Assembly (NCBI RefSeq): GCF_034424315.1
Contig: NZ_CP139972.1
Span: forward strand, 3,844,001 to 3,908,000
Source: Chitinophaga sancti
GTDB taxonomy: Bacteria > Bacteroidota > Bacteroidia > Chitinophagales > Chitinophagaceae
Length of the DNA: 64,000 nt
Direction of reading: 5' to 3'
Part shown: piece after piece, positions 9,529 through 17,892 of the stretch
How the letters are laid out: each line of letters begins with the position of its first letter
How positions within the stretch are numbered: the stretch's first letter is position 1
Made by a program: the position numbers and the translations under genes
The notes under the pieces: model-generated
What the model saw: the letters and a program-made list of their open reading frames with translations, nothing else
Told to the model about the DNA's origin: nothing
The model's database searches: none

Positions 9529-11085
9529 TCAAATGACATATGTCACTTGTAAGGTAACCGGACCTCCTGCTTCCAGCCTTGTCCAGGCTTGTAAATGCCG
9601 GCCTTTTTTCCACCTGAGTGTACAACTTTGCCTGGCACCTTTGCCATATAGCTGTGATAAATTGTAATCGTATAATACACCTCTGTCAGGAATATAAAAA
9701 CGGGTGTCTGTTCCCTGTGTACTATACCAGATATAGTTCAAAGAGCAGCGCAGTGGCCAGTTTGGTAGCTGGTAAACAAGTTCCTGCTGGTATAGCCCAC
9801 CATATTGATTACCGTTCTCATCCTGCCAGGTATTTGCTTCGATTCTCATTTTCCAGGTCAGGCCTTTGGATGGGGATAATGAAAGTTGGAATCTATAATT
9901 TTCATGGGTGGTTTTCATCATTGGCGGGAGAAAAACATCCGATTTTGATTGTTGGAATTTCTGTTTGAATTGATAACGAAAATAAAGCCGTGTTTCTTTA
10001 TCAGGGGTGTAGGTCAACGCCGCAAATAATTCCTGTCCGTCTGCAGGAGCAGTGGTTCTGTATTGGAGCCATGGAAAGTGAAAGACATCTGCATAAGCAT
10101 CCAGTTGCCAGTGTTTAAGCGTATGAATACTGATACCGGTGTATAGTCCTTCTTCATTGACAGGGCGAGAGTTTTCCGCCATTGCATTTGCGTGCAGTGG
10201 TATATAGGCTGTGTTATAATTTCTGTAAAACAGGGCAAGGTCTGCGATCTTTCCTATACTTGCCAGCATACCTGTAATGATTGCTTTTTTGTGATTGACT
10301 GCCAGCTCTCCGAAGAAATGATAGTTGCGTAAAGAGATGGCGTAATCCAGTCCTATGCTTTGATTGAGCCAATTGATACTTAGGTGTGCCTGTGGTAATT
10401 TGTAAACAATGTTAGCACCAATTTGGCTTACAGAAATAATAGCTGTCGTTTCCAGACGACCATGTTGTAAGGTTATGGCAGCTCCCCTGTTTACACCGGA
10501 GGATGTAGACCCCCTGATGATTTCTCCTTCCCGCTTGATATGTGTGATCATGCCATTTTTACCCAGTGCGTATGCCTGCCAGTTGATTAAACCCTGGCCC
10601 ATATTTACGGTAAAATCACCGATAGCAAGTGCTTTTATTTTTCGATGGTTTTTAATGAAATAATAAGCACTATAATTGTCCTTTTTGAGTTGAACACCTA
10701 TTGTAGATGAACGATATTTTACCAGATTATTACGCACTAAAAAGGTGTGCTCTCCCTGTATGATTTTAGGATCCTCAGCGACTGTTACGTAAGGTAAGAT
10801 TAACTGAATAGTAGTTTCATCAAACCCGGGTACTGCCTGCAGTTCATAGATGCTTAAAAGTTTTCCGAATTGTTTTTTGTACGCGACCAATTCATCTATC
10901 TGTAAGCTTGTTAATAAGCCTAATGAAGTTAGTTCTACGACATCGGCATTATTCAGAGATAAGGGCTGTTTTCTGTAAATTTCCAGTTGCTGCCATTGCA
11001 TGTCATCATTCACCAGATCATCTTCCTGCCTTGCAAATGAGAGTAATGGCAACAGTAACAATATTAATATTTTTAAACCTGCCAT
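9529..11085 (-). CDS. Helix-hairpin-helix (ComEA-like) protein with predicted outer-membrane barrel
   Basis: 518 residues. Signal peptide (LLLLLPLLSFARQ), then a ComEA-type tandem helix-hairpin-helix region at about 38-100: PLSLNNADVVELTSLGLL, then LLSIYELQAVPGFDETTI. The remaining 400 residues are rich in alternating polar/aromatic strands (YRFQLSLSPSKG, RLYFRYQFKQK) and end in LQVTYVI, like a barrel. HhH domains normally bind DNA, which is unexpected in an exported barrel protein; this combination recurs in Bacteroidota but has no assigned function that I know of. Its start overlaps the end of the upstream gene by 13 bases, so the two are probably translated together. Confidence 0.75.
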   Translation of the reverse strand: MAGLKILILLLLPLLSFARQEDDLVNDDMQWQQLEIYRKQPLSLNNADVVELTSLGLLTSLQIDELVAYKKQFGKLLSIYELQAVPGFDETTIQLILPYVTVAEDPKIIQGEHTFLVRNNLVKYRSSTIGVQLKKDNYSAYYFIKNHRKIKALAIGDFTVNMGQGLINWQAYALGKNGMITHIKREGEIIRGSTSSGVNRGAAITLQHGRLETTAIISVSQIGANIVYKLPQAHLSINWLNQSIGLDYAISLRNYHFFGELAVNHKKAIITGMLASIGKIADLALFYRNYNTAYIPLHANAMAENSRPVNEEGLYTGISIHTLKHWQLDAYADVFHFPWLQYRTTAPADGQELFAALTYTPDKETRLYFRYQFKQKFQQSKSDVFLPPMMKTTHENYRFQLSLSPSKGLTWKMRIEANTWQDENGNQYGGLYQQELVYQLPNWPLRCSLNYIWYSTQGTDTRFYIPDRGVLYDYNLSQLYGKGARQSCTLRWKKGRHLQAWTRLEAGGPVTLQVTYVI

Positions 11086-11834
11086 ATGATCGTTGCTCCG
11101 GGTGAAAAACCTAATTGTGGATGATGCGCGGCGTATACTTTTATGAATAGTTTTTTCAGTTCAAAAGACACTGCCATATTTCTTTGCAATGGATCATTGC
11201 ACCAATCTAATTCCATGAGGAACTGTGGAATGAATGCGTATTCACACATGACTTTAAATGCAGGCGGAAGGCCTTCCTGCTGGATCAGGGCGGTGCTGAA
11301 CAAGCAGCTTTCACTTGCTTCGTAACCTAAGCCTGCTGAGAGGATGACGGGTAGTGCCGGCGTGTTTACCGGATTAAAAGCGTGGACACCTGCAAAGAGT
11401 TGCGGTGTGATTTGCAATAAGGTACCTGCTTCTGCGGTGAGCGAATGCGTGCTACCATATCCCAGGGTGCTTGTGTTCAGGTAATTTACCTGCATGCCTG
11501 CACTACATTTTCCTCCCACATTATGACTATAGGCAAGGCCCAATAACTGCTCGTGATAAGCACGAAAACCAGTCTGTTTCAGGAAACCTGCGAAGGTACC
11601 GGAATGCGTGGGAAAGGCGATAGCAAGGGTATGGATACTGAGGGCGTTTAATGAAAAACGTCGTTCTGTATTTACACCGATAGTGGTGGCTTTCAGCCAG
11701 CTAAGTGCAGCCTGGTTTTGCAGTGCGGTAAATAATCGTTGATGATGTTTGCTATAGGTACCTGCAGTAGGTTGTGCACAGATAGTTAGCATGCACCAGC
11801 AGGTGCAATATATGGTAACAACAATGGATTTCAT
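11073..11834 (-). CDS. Predicted exported beta-barrel protein, partner of the HhH protein
   Basis: 253 residues. Signal peptide with an unusually Cys-rich core (TIYCTCWCMLTICAQ), then beta-strand patterns throughout (HTLAIAFPTHSG, YLNTSTLGYGSTHSLTAEAG) ending in PGATIIWQV. It resembles the PorV/PorQ-type or other small outer-membrane barrels of Bacteroidota in general form, but I cannot assign it to a named family. It overlaps the helix-hairpin-helix gene by 13 bases and is the first gene of this two-gene operon. A hairpin with a CCTTCGG core lies 17 bases upstream of its start. Confidence 0.6.
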   Translation of the reverse strand: MKSIVVTIYCTCWCMLTICAQPTAGTYSKHHQRLFTALQNQAALSWLKATTIGVNTERRFSLNALSIHTLAIAFPTHSGTFAGFLKQTGFRAYHEQLLGLAYSHNVGGKCSAGMQVNYLNTSTLGYGSTHSLTAEAGTLLQITPQLFAGVHAFNPVNTPALPVILSAGLGYEASESCLFSTALIQQEGLPPAFKVMCEYAFIPQFLMELDWCNDPLQRNMAVSFELKKLFIKVYAAHHPQLGFSPGATIIWQV

Positions 11835-11850
11835 GGTATAGAAGTTACGA

Positions 11851-11891
11851 AAAAAAAATGTCTCACACCTTCGGTATGAGACATTTTTTTT
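11851..11891 (-). terminator. Terminator-like hairpin with CCTTCGG core
   Basis: A 15-bp arm ending ATGTCTCA pairs with TGAGACAT plus a T run. The apex is ACC-TTC-GGT, flanked by a C-A mismatch. T runs on both sides allow termination in either direction. It follows the deoxynucleoside kinase gene. Confidence 0.8.
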
Positions 11892-11938
11892 CGTGTAGCC
11901 TGCGGTGCTGAAAAATAATTCAAACTATCGCCGGCTTA

Positions 11939-12574
11939 TTAGAACAGCCCGTGCAGCTGTGAATCTATCTTAGAAATAATTTCTCCTAAATCCTCATCAC
12001 TATCCGGAAATTTATTCTTATCGATATCAATGATCAGTAAAGGACCTTCCGTATATCTTTCGATCCAATTATTATAATATTCATTCAGTCGCTTCAGGTA
12101 GTCTAAACGGATATTTTCTTCATACTCTCTTCCTCTCTTCTGGATCTGTGCTACCAGGGTAGGTACAGAAGCTTTCAGGTAGATGAGCAGATCCGGTGGT
12201 TTTACCATGGATTTCAGCGTCTCGAAGAAATTAAAATAGTTGTCAAAGTCACGCTTTGTCATGAGCCCCATCTCGTAGAGGTTGGGAGCAAAGATGTGTG
12301 CATCTTCGTATATGGTACGATCCTGAATTACAATGTCATTGCCATTCTGAATATCAAGTAGTTGTTTCAATCTTCCGTGAAGGAAATACACCTGGAGGTT
12401 GAAAGACCAACGGGGCATATCTTCATAGAAATCATTAAGATATGGATTGTGCTCTACATCTTCGAACTGTGGATCCCATTTGTAATGCTTTGCCAGCATT
12501 TCAGTAAGTGTAGTCTTACCGGCACCAATGTTTCCGGCTATCGCGATGTGTTTGAGCTTGTTATTTTTTGCCAT
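11939..12574 (-). CDS. Deoxynucleoside kinase (dNK/dGK-dCK family)
   Basis: 211 residues, normal for the family. The P-loop GNIGAGKTT lies at about 14-22. DRTIYEDAHIF (about 94-104) supplies the DR-x-hydrophobic-Y motif that contacts the deoxyribose, and KRGREYEENI (about 147-156) is the Arg-rich lid over ATP. The enzyme phosphorylates deoxynucleosides in the salvage route to dNTPs. Which base it prefers cannot be read from the motifs. It stands alone, ending at a strong hairpin terminator. Confidence 0.9.
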   Translation of the reverse strand: MAKNNKLKHIAIAGNIGAGKTTLTEMLAKHYKWDPQFEDVEHNPYLNDFYEDMPRWSFNLQVYFLHGRLKQLLDIQNGNDIVIQDRTIYEDAHIFAPNLYEMGLMTKRDFDNYFNFFETLKSMVKPPDLLIYLKASVPTLVAQIQKRGREYEENIRLDYLKRLNEYYNNWIERYTEGPLLIIDIDKNKFPDSDEDLGEIISKIDSQLHGLF

Positions 12575-12630
12575 GTTGTATCGAGGTCACTAATCATAAA
12601 TTTGAAGCCTGTGAGCAGCAACTACTATAA

Positions 12631-12670
12631 GGTGATAACCTATAATTTACAATTTTATCTGATTATCACC
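12631..12670. other. Inverted repeat between trpS and the deoxynucleoside kinase gene
   Basis: GGTGATAA (12631-12638) and TTATCACC (12663-12670) with a 24-base AT-rich loop. No T run follows on the minus strand, so it could be a weak trpS terminator or an operator for the kinase gene. Function unassigned. Confidence 0.35.
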
Positions 12671-12699
12671 CTAAAAATGTTGCGGTTCCTTCTTTATGA

Positions 12700-13698
12700 T
12701 CAGTAGTAGTTAATTCCGATGAGTTTTCTCGCTTGCTGCAAAGTCTGTGCCGCACTTTCTCTCGCTTTTTCAGCACCGTGCTTCATGATCTTGTTCAGGT
12801 AGGCGGGATCTTCCTGCAACGAATGAGCTTTTTCACGGATTGGTGCAATAAATTTACACATATCCTCTCCCAATTGCTTTTTCATGTCGCCATAACGAAT
12901 GCTGCCATCCTCGAATGTTTTCCGGAAATGAGTAATAACATCCGGCGTAGATACCTGCTCCATGAGGCTGAAGAGGTTTGCCACAGCTTCCGGCATGCCT
13001 CCACCCTCTTCTGTACCTGTGGCAGATTTAGCACTTTTCAATTTCTTCATAATCAGTTCATCACTGTCAGAGAGATACAAAGTGGCCATCTGGTTTTCGC
13101 TTTTACTCATTTTTCCATTGCCATCCAGGCTTGGAATTTTGATCAGGTCATCGCCGAAATTAAATGGTACTGGTTCAGGGAATAAATGGCCATAGCGATT
13201 GTTAAAACGCTGTGCGTAGTTGCGGGCCATTTCCAGGTGTTGTTCCTGGTCTTTACCTACCGGCACCTTTACACCACGGTGCACGAGGATATCGGCACTC
13301 ATGAGTACAGGGTAAGTGAGCAAACCGGCATTTACATTGTCCGGGTTCAAACGCACCTTGTCTTTAAATGTAGGTACTTTTTCCAGTTCACCTTTATAGG
13401 CTAACATATTGAGCAGCAGGTATAATTCTGCGATCTCAGGGATATCGCTCTGTACATAGAGCGCTACTTTTTCGGGGTCGAGGCCCGAAGCTATATTTTC
13501 AGCCAATACGCGGTAAACATTGCCACGCAGGTCTTTGGGATCAGGATGGGTAGTCAGGGAATGCCAGTCTGCTACGAAAAAATAACAGTTATAGGCCTCC
13601 TGCATCTTTACATAATTGCGGATTGCGCCGAAATAATTACCTAAGTGTAAAAAACCCGTAGAGCGGATACCGCTTACTACTATCTCTTTGTTTGCCAT
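12700..13698 (-). CDS. trpS: Tryptophan--tRNA ligase
   Basis: 332 residues from the ATG at 13698; the frame extends four codons further to 13710, but MANKEIVVSGIRSTG is the usual N-terminus. Class I synthetase motifs are present: HLGNYFGA (the HIGH motif, about 18-25) and GKMSKSE (the KMSKS loop, about 194-200). DWHSLTTHPDP and SADILVHRG are typical TrpRS segments. It charges tRNA-Trp in the cytoplasm. It is transcribed away from gatC. A hairpin with a CCTTCGG core lies between 44 and 80 bases upstream of the start. Confidence 0.96.
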   Translation of the reverse strand: MANKEIVVSGIRSTGFLHLGNYFGAIRNYVKMQEAYNCYFFVADWHSLTTHPDPKDLRGNVYRVLAENIASGLDPEKVALYVQSDIPEIAELYLLLNMLAYKGELEKVPTFKDKVRLNPDNVNAGLLTYPVLMSADILVHRGVKVPVGKDQEQHLEMARNYAQRFNNRYGHLFPEPVPFNFGDDLIKIPSLDGNGKMSKSENQMATLYLSDSDELIMKKLKSAKSATGTEEGGGMPEAVANLFSLMEQVSTPDVITHFRKTFEDGSIRYGDMKKQLGEDMCKFIAPIREKAHSLQEDPAYLNKIMKHGAEKARESAAQTLQQARKLIGINYY

Positions 13699-13741
13699 AA
13701 TGGGGTGCAATTTAGGAAATTCTTAGAAGCCGGGGGCATTT

Positions 13742-13778
13742 AAAAACTGGCTTCCGCCTTCGGCAGAAGCCAGTTTTT
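13742..13778. other. Terminator-like hairpin in the divergent trpS/gatC region
   Basis: Arms AAAAACTGGCTTC and GAAGCCAGTTTTT around the apex GCC-TTC-GGC with a flanking C-A mismatch. It has the look of a strong bidirectional terminator, yet both neighbours are transcribed away from it, so it is more likely a leader element or insulator. Confidence 0.65.
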
Positions 13779-13836
13779 CAGTAACTTTAACGCCGGTTTA
13801 ATAAATATTTTATTATCTTTTCATTTAATTTGACTT

Positions 13837-14127
13837 ATGGAAGTGAACGAACAACTGGTAGATCAGTTAGCAGACCTGGCAAGACTTGAATTTACACCGG
13901 AGGAAAAAACATCCATTCAGGGAGATCTCCAGCGAATGATCACCTTCGTGGAAAAACTGAATGAGCTCGATACCTCTGAGGTTCAGCCAATATTGCACAT
14001 GACTGCTGATCGTAATGTGTATCGTGAGGATAAAGTTGTTCCTTCCATCAGCCGGGAAGAAGGCTTACAAAATGCACCTGCTGCTAATGATCAATACTTT
14101 AAAGTTCCTAAAGTGATCAAAAAGTAA
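13837..14127 (+). CDS. gatC: Aspartyl/glutamyl-tRNA amidotransferase subunit C
   Basis: 96 residues, the usual GatC length. It begins [19 protein letters not shown], followed by the [23 protein letters not shown] helix region, [13 protein letters not shown], and the conserved C-terminal part with [13 protein letters not shown] and [10 protein letters not shown]. GatC stabilises the GatA-GatB complex that converts misacylated Glu-tRNA-Gln or Asp-tRNA-Asn to the correct aminoacyl-tRNA. gatA and gatB are not in the window, which is common in Bacteroidota. An ABC ATPase gene follows after 61 bases and may share the transcript. Confidence 0.95.
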   Translation: MEVNEQLVDQLADLARLEFTPEEKTSIQGDLQRMITFVEKLNELDTSEVQPILHMTADRNVYREDKVVPSISREEGLQNAPAANDQYFKVPKVIKK

Positions 14128-14188
14128 TCCTTATACCCAGCCAAAGGCACACATCCAAGGAAATCATCTTGTATTTAATACTGTACGT

Positions 14189-14902
14189 ATGCGCCCACAT
14201 TCCGTCATCCATTTAGAAGAGATCCGTAAAAGCTATTTCATTGGTTCCAATGAACTGCTCGTGCTGAAAGGTATTAACATGGACATTTTTAAGAATGAAT
14301 ATGTCGCCCTGATGGGGCCTTCCGGCTCCGGAAAGTCTACACTTATGAATATGCTGGGGGCACTCGATACCCCTACCAGCGGGAAATACATTCTCAATGG
14401 TCATGACGTGAGCACAATGGAAGATGATGACCTGGCCAGGGTACGGAATAAAGAAATTGGTTTCGTATTCCAGCAGTTTAACCTTATGCCGCGCCTTACA
14501 GCCTACGAAAATGTGGCTGTACCCCTGATCTATGCCGGCATCGGCAAGAAAGAAAGAGAGGAAAAAGCAATTCATATGCTGGAGAAGGTAGGCTTGGGGG
14601 AGCGATATAAACATAAACCCAATGAACTCTCCGGTGGTCAGTGCCAGCGTGTGGCAATTGCCCGGGCACTGGTAAATGATCCTTCCCTGATACTGGCGGA
14701 TGAGCCGACCGGTAACCTTGATACCAAGACTTCTATAGAAATCATGGAGATCTTTGGACAGATCCATGCTTCAGGAAATACGGTTGTACTCGTTACGCAC
14801 GAGGAGGATATTGCCGCGCATGCCAGGAGAATTGTCCGTCTCAGAGATGGTCTGATCGAATCAGACAGGTCTGTGGAGGATGCTTTATTGGTGAAAGCCT
14901 AA
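14189..14902 (+). CDS. ABC transporter ATP-binding protein, MacB/LolD type
   Basis: 237 residues. Walker [15 protein letters not shown] (about 43-56), Q-loop [12 protein letters not shown], signature [15 protein letters not shown] (Cys where Gln is usual, LSGGQQQR), Walker [13 protein letters not shown], and the switch His in VLVTHEED. The layout [10 protein letters not shown]...LKGINMDI and [13 protein letters not shown] places it in the MacB/LolD/FtsE group that works with FtsX-like permeases. No permease gene is adjacent, so its membrane partner must be encoded elsewhere. Its substrate (lipoprotein, peptide or drug) cannot be decided. Confidence 0.9.
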   Translation: MRPHSVIHLEEIRKSYFIGSNELLVLKGINMDIFKNEYVALMGPSGSGKSTLMNMLGALDTPTSGKYILNGHDVSTMEDDDLARVRNKEIGFVFQQFNLMPRLTAYENVAVPLIYAGIGKKEREEKAIHMLEKVGLGERYKHKPNELSGGQCQRVAIARALVNDPSLILADEPTGNLDTKTSIEIMEIFGQIHASGNTVVLVTHEEDIAAHARRIVRLRDGLIESDRSVEDALLVKA

Positions 14903-14989
14903 GGGTACCCCTCAAAGGTTCCACCCAGCATTTAAAGAGCTGCTAAAGGCGAGGCCCTGGGTCAGGGCCTGCTAAACGGGATGCCTGCA

Positions 14990-15553
14990 TTATACCCTCG
15001 GTGTCCACTTAATTTCTTCTACCTTCAACCGGTGACCTATCCATCTTGCCAACACGAAAAGATGATCGCTCAGCCGGTTTAAATATTGCAGTACCAATGG
15101 TGCTATAAACTCTTCATTTTCCTGCAAACCCACACACAGCCGCTCTGCCCTCCTGCATACACAGCGGGCTACATGAGCGGTAGATACTGCCACATGCCCA
15201 CCGGGCAGAATGAATGATTTCATTTCCGGCAGCTCCTCATTCATGGTATCAATGCTCATTTCCAGGGCCTGCACATCTTTCTCATACAGGTCGGGAATCC
15301 GCATTTTGATGTCTTTTTCGGGATCACAGGCCAGCGAAGCTCCCACTGTAAATAACCGATCCTGTATTTCGCGCAGGAAAGCGACCATTTCTTCATCAAA
15401 AGAAATATGATCACTTACCAGGCCAATAAATGAATTGAGTTCATCTACGGTGCCATAAGCATCAATGCGCAGACTACCCTTGGAAACTTTAGTACCTCCG
15501 ATCAGGGAAGTTTGTCCTTTATCTCCGGTTTTGGTGTAAATCTTAAATGACAT
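14990..15553 (-). CDS. Cob(I)alamin adenosyltransferase, PduO type
   Basis: 187 residues. The N-terminus MSFKIYTKTGDKGQTSLIGG is the PduO/MMAB nucleotide-binding stretch, followed by RIDAYGTVDELNSFIGL and, towards the C-terminus, ARCVCRRAERLCVGL and LQYLNRLSDHLFVLAR, all family hallmarks. The enzyme transfers the adenosyl group of ATP to reduced cobalamin, making coenzyme B12. It is encoded 11 bases after lolD on the same strand, an operon without obvious functional logic. No other B12 genes are nearby, so it probably serves B12 salvage. Confidence 0.94.
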   Translation of the reverse strand: MSFKIYTKTGDKGQTSLIGGTKVSKGSLRIDAYGTVDELNSFIGLVSDHISFDEEMVAFLREIQDRLFTVGASLACDPEKDIKMRIPDLYEKDVQALEMSIDTMNEELPEMKSFILPGGHVAVSTAHVARCVCRRAERLCVGLQENEEFIAPLVLQYLNRLSDHLFVLARWIGHRLKVEEIKWTPRV

Positions 15554-15564
15554 AAAGATAGATT

Positions 15565-16215
15565 TTAGAGCATCTTTCCGTCCTTCATCACCAGTTGCCT
15601 GTCACTGAGGGGTGCCAGCTCTTCATTGTGGGTTACGATGATAAACGTCTGCTGAAACTGGTCTCTCAGCTGGAAAAACAACTGATGCAGCTCCCGGGCA
15701 TTGTGCGAATCCAGGTTTCCGGTCGGCTCATCGGCCATCACGATATCCGGGTTATTGATCAGTGCCCTGGCTACTGCCACCCTTTGCTGCTCTCCACCAG
15801 ACAGTTCATTAGGCTTATGGTCCATTCTATGACCCAAGCCTAAAGTTTCCAGCAAAAAAGCGGCCCTTTTTTTGACCTCATTTTTGTTGCTACCGGCTAT
15901 AAAACCCGGAACACAAACATTTTCTATTGCGGTAAATTCAGGTAAAAGATGGTGGAACTGGAAAATGAACCCCATGTGCCGGTTACGGAAATCAGCCAGG
16001 GCATTGCCCTTCAGGGCTGTCAGGTTCACATCGTTCAGCCATACCTCACCGGAGGTAGGCGTATCCAGGGTACCCAGAATGTGCAGCAGGGTACTTTTCC
16101 CGGCTCCGGAAGATCCTACGATTGTAACGATCTCCCCTTTGTTCACAGTTACATCCACTCCCTTCAATACGGGTAAGTTGGAATAATTTTTGGTAAGATT
16201 GCGTGCGGTCAGCAT
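15565..16215 (-). CDS. lolD: Lipoprotein-releasing ABC transporter ATPase LolD
   Basis: 216 residues from the ATG at 16215; an upstream ATG at 16236 adds seven residues without family similarity. MLTARNLTKNYSNLPVLKGV opens the protein; Walker A VGSSGAGKSTLLHIL, Q-loop FIFQFHHLLPEFTAIENV (the HLLPEFTA string is diagnostic of LolD), signature LSGGEQQRVAVARAL, Walker [12 protein letters not shown] and switch His THNEEL follow. LolD powers LolC/E in handing outer-membrane lipoproteins to LolA; the SusD proteins of this window would be such clients. The LolCE permease is not nearby. Confidence 0.92.
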   Translation of the reverse strand: MLTARNLTKNYSNLPVLKGVDVTVNKGEIVTIVGSSGAGKSTLLHILGTLDTPTSGEVWLNDVNLTALKGNALADFRNRHMGFIFQFHHLLPEFTAIENVCVPGFIAGSNKNEVKKRAAFLLETLGLGHRMDHKPNELSGGEQQRVAVARALINNPDIVMADEPTGNLDSHNARELHQLFFQLRDQFQQTFIIVTHNEELAPLSDRQLVMKDGKML

Positions 16216-16253
16216 ACTTGAATAAAAGTAATTCACCGTTAAGATAGTAATAG

Positions 16254-16283
16254 TTGTTTATTTCAAATTAAATAATACTTTTG
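16254..16283 (+). promoter_or_regulatory. Bacteroidota-type promoter for the DUF2795 gene
   Basis: TTG at 16254-16256, a 19-base spacer, then TACTTTTG at 16276-16283, an exact match to the TTG / TAnnTTTG pattern of the main sigma factor. It is 33 bases upstream of the ATG at 16316. Confidence 0.8.
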
Positions 16284-16315
16284 CCAAAATTTAAGACAGT
16301 AAAAATTTCAATAAC

Positions 16316-16537
16316 ATGTACTGGACCTTAGAATTAGCTTCATACCTGGAGGATGCTCCATGGCCAGCTACTAAAGACGAATTAATTGATTACGCCATCC
16401 GTTCCGGTGCACCAATTGAAGTGATTGAAAATCTTCAGGAACTGGAAGACGAAGGTGAAATTTACGAGGGAATAGAAGATATCTGGTCTGATTATCCGTC
16501 ACAGGATGACTTCTTCTTTAATGAAGACGAATATTAG
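16316..16537 (+). CDS. Small acidic DUF2795 family protein
   Basis: 73 residues, strongly acidic at the C-terminus (DDFFFNEDEY). MYWTLELASYLEDAPWPATKDELIDYAIRSGAP...VIENLQELEDEGE matches the DUF2795 family, whose members are small helical proteins of unknown role, often abundant in Bacteroidota. It is monocistronic: an excellent promoter lies 33 bases upstream and a strong terminator 58 bases downstream. The strict transcription signals suggest high expression. The function is not known. Confidence 0.88.
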   Translation: MYWTLELASYLEDAPWPATKDELIDYAIRSGAPIEVIENLQELEDEGEIYEGIEDIWSDYPSQDDFFFNEDEY

Positions 16538-16594
16538 CGCATAGATATTCCATTTATTGTTGCCTCAGCAAATTTGCCTATGCTAAAAAATTTC

Positions 16595-16628
16595 AAGCCG
16601 CTCCTTCATTGAAGGACCGGCTTTTTTT
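16595..16628 (+). terminator. Intrinsic terminator after the DUF2795 gene
   Basis: AAGCCG-C-TCCTTC / GAAGGA-C-CGGCTT with a 3-base loop and a run of seven T. Confidence 0.88.
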
Positions 16629-16717
16629 GTATTTATACAAAGGGCAAAAAAACGCGCAAATCCACGCCAGTTAAAGAGAATGCTATTTTTGTGGGATACA
16701 TTTCAGCGTAAACAGAA

Positions 16718-16755
16718 AGCCATGAAAGCGAATAAAATTATTCACTTTCATGGCT
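16718..16755 (-). terminator. Hairpin after fabI
   Basis: AGCCATGAAAG-C-GAATAA / TTATTC-A-CTTTCATGGCT, 17 pairs with one C-A mismatch and a 2-base loop. The T run on the minus strand is weak (TTCTGTTT), so it may act mainly by protecting the 3' end. Confidence 0.65.
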
Positions 16756-16777
16756 ATTATTTTTGGATCGTACTATC

Positions 16778-17590
16778 TTATTTTTCCATTTGCAGCATTA
16801 CATCCATGGTTACTCCGGTAGAAGAGAATCCACCGTCATGGAACAGGTTCTGCATGGTCACCATTCTGGTCAGATCGGAGAACAGTGATACGGTATAGTC
16901 AGCACATTGCTTTGCAGATGCATTTCCCAATGGACTCATTTGTTCTGCATAGTTGATGAAGCCATCAAAACCTTTCACACCACTACCGGCAGTAGTACGG
17001 GTAGGTGACTGAGAAATAGTATTGATACGTACTTTTTTGCTTACACCGTAGTGGTAACCGAAACTGCGTGCCACTGATTCCAGCAGTGCTTTTGCATCAG
17101 CCATCTCGCTATAATCAGGGAATACGCGCTGTGCAGCGATATAAGTCAATGCTACTACAGAAGCCCATTCATTCAGGGCATCCAGTTTATAAGCTGTTTG
17201 CAGCACACGGTGAAGAGACATTGCTGAGATATCGAAAGTTTTATGGGAGAAGTCGTAGTCGAGGTCAGTATAGGGCTTTCCTTTACGCACATTGAGGCTC
17301 ATACCTACAGAGTGCAGTACGAAATCGATTTTACCGCCAAAATGCTCCATGGATTTAGTGAACAGATTGTTCAGGTCATCAAGGTTGGTCACATCCGCTG
17401 GTATTACAGGGGCGTTGGTAATTTCCGCCAGTTTGTTGATTTCCCCCATACGTAAAGCGATAGGTGCATTTGTCAACACGATTTCAGCACCCTCTTCCAC
17501 ACAGCGAAGTGCAGTTGCCCAAGCAATGGAATTTTCATCCAATGCACCAAATATGATACCCTTCTTTCCTTTTAATAAGTTATAAGCCAT
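16778..17590 (-). CDS. fabI: Enoyl-[acyl-carrier-protein] reductase (NADH)
   Basis: 270 residues from the ATG at 17590; the frame is open to 17614 but MAYNLLKGKKGII is the normal start. The FabI NAD-binding stretch is GALDENSIAWATA (Gly-x5-Ser-Ile-Ala). The catalytic Tyr-x6-Lys is YSEMADAK, preceded by LTYIAAQRVFPD. RINTISQSPTRTTAGSG follows the usual FabI pattern. The enzyme does the last reduction of each fatty-acid elongation round. It is transcribed alone, from a TATTTTTG promoter about 20 bases upstream of the start. Confidence 0.95.
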   Translation of the reverse strand: MAYNLLKGKKGIIFGALDENSIAWATALRCVEEGAEIVLTNAPIALRMGEINKLAEITNAPVIPADVTNLDDLNNLFTKSMEHFGGKIDFVLHSVGMSLNVRKGKPYTDLDYDFSHKTFDISAMSLHRVLQTAYKLDALNEWASVVALTYIAAQRVFPDYSEMADAKALLESVARSFGYHYGVSKKVRINTISQSPTRTTAGSGVKGFDGFINYAEQMSPLGNASAKQCADYTVSLFSDLTRMVTMQNLFHDGGFSSTGVTMDVMLQMEK

Positions 17591-17611
17591 TGGGTTGATA
17601 ATTATTTTGGG

Positions 17612-17619
17612 CAAAAATA
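17612..17619 (-). promoter_or_regulatory. Promoter -7 element for fabI
   Basis: TATTTTTG on the minus strand, exact TAnnTTTG, 21 bases upstream of the fabI ATG. No clear TTG at the -33 position. Confidence 0.6.
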
Positions 17620-17833
17620 GGGGTTATAGTTGAAAAAAAAGATTAATTGATTTAGGGGGATTGGCCTGTGGGAACAAGGAAAATGCAATTCATTTTTTTG
17701 AATGCAGATCTGCGGATAATGGGCTTTCACAGAAAATGCATGTCAGTTTTTAATTTTCTATCGCTACAGTCAAGTTTATAAATAAAACATTCATGAAAAG
17801 GGAATTCACCAAGGGAATGAAACCATTTTCATG

Positions 17834-17877
17834 AAAAAGGAACCGAGGTCTTTTTCCAAAGCTACCGGTTCCTTTTT
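17834..17877 (-). terminator. Terminator after recN
   Basis: AAAAAGGAACCG and CGGTTCCTTTTT, a 12-bp perfect stem with a 20-base loop, 15 bases beyond the recN stop codon. A T run follows on either strand. Confidence 0.8.
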
Positions 17878-17892
17878 ATTTTTTCAATGTTG

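Noticed and set aside
14189..16215. The two ABC ATPases as one transporter
   Set aside because: They are on opposite strands, both are complete ATPase subunits, and no permease lies between them.
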